Of a DNA stretch of 7,965 nt, positions 6,367 through 7,965 are shown in pieces. The DNA is from Jiangellaceae bacterium. GTDB lineage: Bacteria; Actinomycetota; Actinomycetes; Jiangellales; Jiangellaceae. Every line of letters begins with the position of its first letter. The first letter of the stretch is position 1. Made by a program: the position numbers and the translations under genes. Below the pieces are notes generated by a model. That model was given only the letters and a program-made list of their open reading frames with translations. It did not search any database and was not told where the DNA came from. The stretch lies in the NCBI GenBank assembly GCA_030146385.1, contig JASLBX010000201.1:1-7965 (forward strand). Direction: 5' to 3'.

Positions 6367-6550
6367 CGATGGTCTCGACCCGACATGTGCAATGTGACAC
6401 CGCGCGGCCCATGGTTGGTCGAGAACAGTAACGACGGTCGGTTGGGCCTGTCTATGGTTGACTACGCAATGCACAGATTCCGTACATCTGCCGAAAGGCG
6501 GATCAGGCGCTTCTACAATTTGTAGGGATCGGTCTGCTTGCCGGGCGGGA
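6367..6550. other. Intergenic region upstream of the M14 peptidase gene
   Basis: This is the upstream part of the gap between the PhzF-family stop and the peptidase leader. No coding frame in it looks real. Besides the palindrome at 6513-6525 it holds a very small GCC-GAAA-GGC hairpin (6490-6499). The promoter of the peptidase gene should lie here, but I could not place a -35/-10 pair with normal spacing. Confidence 0.4.
6513..6525. promoter_or_regulatory. 13-base AT-rich palindrome, possible operator
   Basis: CTACAATTTGTAG is a perfect inverted repeat of CTACAA around one central T. It stands out against its GC-rich surroundings. It lies 26 bases past the stop of the PhzF-family gene and about 190 bases upstream of the peptidase start. 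The stem is too short and AT-rich for a good terminator, so a binding site for a dimeric regulator of the peptidase gene is the more attractive reading. The regulator is unknown. Confidence 0.35.
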
Positions 6551-7414
6551 TCACATGGGAGTGGCAGTGCCGGAGACGCGAACGCGCGCTTCGCCGGCGA
6601 CGAGATCCACGGTAAGCAAGCTCGGGCGGCCCATGTCGTGGCCTTGGTGAAGCGTGAGCTGAGCCGACTCGTCGACGCCGATGAACCCCTTGTCGCGCAG
6701 ATAGGCGCCGAACGCGGCGGCGGCCGCCCCGGTGGCGGGGTCTTCGACGACACCCCCAACTGGGAACGGGTCGCGGACGTGGAAGACGGTGTTTGACTCA
6801 CGCCACGCAAGTTGCACAGTGGTGAGTCCCAACTTCTCCATCAGGGCCTTCAGCCGTTCGAAGTCGTAGTCGACGGCGGCGAGGCGTTCACGTGTGGCGG
6901 CCGCGATGACCAGGTGGTCGTTGCCGGCGTTCGCGATGGCGGGTGGCAACGCTGGATCGAGCTCATCGGACGCCCAGCCGAGCGCGGCAAGGGCTTCGGC
7001 GAGGGAGTCCTCAGCCACAGCGGAAACATGGGGCTCGACGCTGGTGAGCGTGGCGTAAGGGAGGCCGTCGCGCTCATTCACTGTTACCGGGACGACGCCC
7101 GCCGGTGTCGAGAAGACGAAATCGCCCGGCCCGGTCCGCTCGCCCAATACCACCGCAGTCGCGACGGTCGCGTGACCGCAGAAGGCCACCTCGGCTAGCG
7201 GACTGAAATACCGCAGCGTGAAGCCCCGTCCCGGCGGTGCGTCCAGATCGGCAGGTGGCGGAGTCAGGAAGGCGGTCTCGGAGAAGCCCACGTCGGCCGC
7301 GATCGCCAGCATCTCGTCGTTGCTCAGGCCGGCTGCGTAGAGGACGACTCCAGCCGGGTTCCCACCTTTCGGATCGGCGGAGAACGCCGTGTAGCGCAAC
7401 ACCTCAGTCCCCAT
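6551..7414 (-). CDS. PhzF-family isomerase/epimerase-like protein
   Basis: The 287-residue product has normal length for the PhzF family, which shares the diaminopimelate epimerase fold of two similar halves. The first half starts with VLRYTAFSADPKGGNPAGVV (5-24), the family opening. It continues with GFSETAF (43-49), where Glu46 matches the catalytic Glu45 of PhzF, and with FCGHATVATA (78-87), which includes the conserved His81. The second half has GGVVEDPATGAAAAAFGAYL (220-239), where Asp225 matches PhzF Asp208, and closes with QGHDMGRPS (257-265). PhzF itself isomerises a dihydro-hydroxyanthranilate in phenazine synthesis, but no other phz gene is visible here. Most family members are of unknown function, so a phenazine role should not be assumed. 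ATG 7412-7414 is chosen because the family N-terminus begins there; it has no clear Shine-Dalgarno. The longer frame to 7516 would add 34 residues of arginine- and proline-rich sequence that do not fit the family. The stop is TGA 6551-6553. Confidence 0.92.
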   Translation of the reverse strand: MGTEVLRYTAFSADPKGGNPAGVVLYAAGLSNDEMLAIAADVGFSETAFLTPPPADLDAPPGRGFTLRYFSPLAEVAFCGHATVATAVVLGERTGPGDFVFSTPAGVVPVTVNERDGLPYATLTSVEPHVSAVAEDSLAEALAALGWASDELDPALPPAIANAGNDHLVIAAATRERLAAVDYDFERLKALMEKLGLTTVQLAWRESNTVFHVRDPFPVGGVVEDPATGAAAAAFGAYLRDKGFIGVDESAQLTLHQGHDMGRPSLLTVDLVAGEARVRVSGTATPM

Positions 7415-7595
7415 GTCTGTTCGAACGGCCCACGTCAGTACGGCATTCCGTGGACGCGGACCGTCATGGGCAGCTACCGGGCGGCGCGCTGCCCCCTGCG
7501 AGGATGTCGGTGGCAACGTCGCAGGGATCAGTCGTCAGATCGACTCAGGAAGTCGGGCCGGCGGCACGGCAATTCGTGCCAGCGCATCGAGGCCA
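7415..7595. other. Intergenic region, promoter of the PhzF-family gene expected
   Basis: This gap of 181 bases lies between two minus-strand genes. Apart from the small hairpin at 7563-7580 I see no repeat or RNA gene and no promoter that I can place with confidence. Confidence 0.4.
7563..7580 (-). terminator. Small hairpin downstream of the peptidoglycan-binding gene
   Basis: GGCACG (7563-7568) and CGTGCC (7575-7580) form a perfect 6 bp stem around GCAATT, 15 bases past the stop codon of the gene to the right. The position suits a terminator, but the stem is short and no T tract follows. Confidence 0.3.
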
Positions 7596-7965
7596 CTAAC
7601 GGACGACCCCGAAGCCTCGCCTTGCCCCGAGACGCGAGAGCGAGACATAGCCCGGAGTTCCGTCGGCATCCGCTCCTGTGAACCCCAGTCGTTCCTGCCA
7701 CTTCTTGTAGGCAGCCTTCGTACGAGGGCCCGCGGTACCGGGTCCAGTCGAATAGTCCAACCCGACTTCGGCCGCCAATGCCTTTTGGATCACCAGGACA
7801 GCCGAGTCGTTCTTCGCTCCCTTCTTGAACTTGGCCGCGATAACCGACGCGTCCAAGACTTGCGTCGGGGACTTCGAGACCTTCGCCGCGTAGACGCGGA
7901 CTCCGTTGATGTCCTCGGACCAGCCGCGGTACGTCTGACCCCACGCGTTCGTGATGTGCTTGATG
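7596..7965 (-). CDS. C-terminal part of a peptidoglycan-binding-domain protein
   Basis: The minus-strand frame is open from the right edge to TAG 7596-7598, giving 122 visible residues; the start lies outside the window. TTG 7854-7856 could be taken as a start, but the frame continues upstream without a stop into sequence that reads as protein (WGQTYRGWSEDINGVRVYAAKV), so this is the tail of a longer protein. The last ~80 residues (SAVLVIQKALAAEVGLDYS, then GPRTKAAYKKWQERLGFTG, ADADGTPGYVSLSRLG) resemble the helical peptidoglycan-binding-like repeat found at the C-terminus of actinobacterial and actinophage cell-wall hydrolases. The first part may be the end of another domain, whose activity cannot be seen. 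The protein probably anchors to the cell wall. It could be an amidase, a lysozyme-like GH25 enzyme, an endolysin or a non-catalytic wall protein. The lack of other phage genes argues mildly against a prophage. Confidence 0.75.
   Translation of the reverse strand, partial: IKHITNAWGQTYRGWSEDINGVRVYAAKVSKSPTQVLDASVIAAKFKKGAKNDSAVLVIQKALAAEVGLDYSTGPGTAGPRTKAAYKKWQERLGFTGADADGTPGYVSLSRLGARRGFGVVR

Noticed and set aside
6324..6392. Longer N-terminus of the M14 peptidase starting at TTG 6392 or ATG 6386
   Set aside because: It would put 20 or more charged residues before the signal peptide and has no ribosome binding site, whereas TTG 6323 has GGAGG at ideal spacing.
6490..6499. GCC-GAAA-GGC mini-hairpin as a terminator of the PhzF-family gene
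   Set aside because: A three-base-pair stem is too short to terminate transcription and is expected by chance.
6551..7414. Phenazine biosynthesis cluster suggested by the PhzF-like gene
   Set aside because: No other phenazine gene is visible, and most PhzF-like proteins occur outside such clusters.
7415..7516. 34-residue extension of the PhzF-family protein
   Set aside because: The extension is Arg/Pro-rich and does not match the family, whose proteins begin at the EVLRYTAF strand.

Overview
The window is high-GC DNA in which G or C fills most third codon positions. GTG and TTG starts look likely for two of the genes. Together with a xylose isomerase of the streptomycete type and a winged-helix methyltransferase of a mycobacterial type, this points to an actinomycete (Actinomycetota). 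I cannot resolve the genus from sequence alone. Six protein genes are supported. Two of them run off the window edges. I see no tRNA, rRNA, insertion sequence or CRISPR array.

Layout. Positions 1-2033 (+) hold the 3' part of xylA followed by a complete xylB. The two overlap by four bases (ATGA), so this is a xylose catabolic operon: xylose is isomerised to xylulose, then phosphorylated to xylulose 5-phosphate for the pentose phosphate pathway. After only 30 bases comes a convergent gene on the minus strand (2064-3128), a winged-helix class I SAM-dependent methyltransferase. Next, also on the minus strand (3381-6323), is a very large secreted M14 zinc carboxypeptidase of about 980 residues. 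It carries a propeptide, a protease-associated (PA) domain and a second beta-rich domain inserted inside the catalytic domain, and a C-terminal chitobiase-type domain. A long GC-rich hairpin (about 3327-3361) separates it from the methyltransferase gene. Further right, again on the minus strand, are a PhzF-family isomerase (6551-7414) and the C-terminal part of a protein ending in a peptidoglycan-binding-like domain (7596 to the right edge).

How the genes relate. Only xylA and xylB form a clear functional unit. The four minus-strand genes have gaps of about 180-250 bases between them and look like separate transcription units with unrelated jobs: methylation of an unknown small molecule, extracellular protein degradation, a small-molecule isomerase or epimerase of unknown substrate, and cell-wall binding.

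No new multi-gene system is evident. The points most worth a second look are the nested domain architecture of the M14 peptidase, the competing hairpins around its ribosome binding site and TTG start, and operator-like repeats ahead of the methyltransferase and peptidase genes. No gene-free stretch exceeds 300 bases. The largest gaps (3129-3380, 6324-6550, 7415-7595) contain only the small elements listed.
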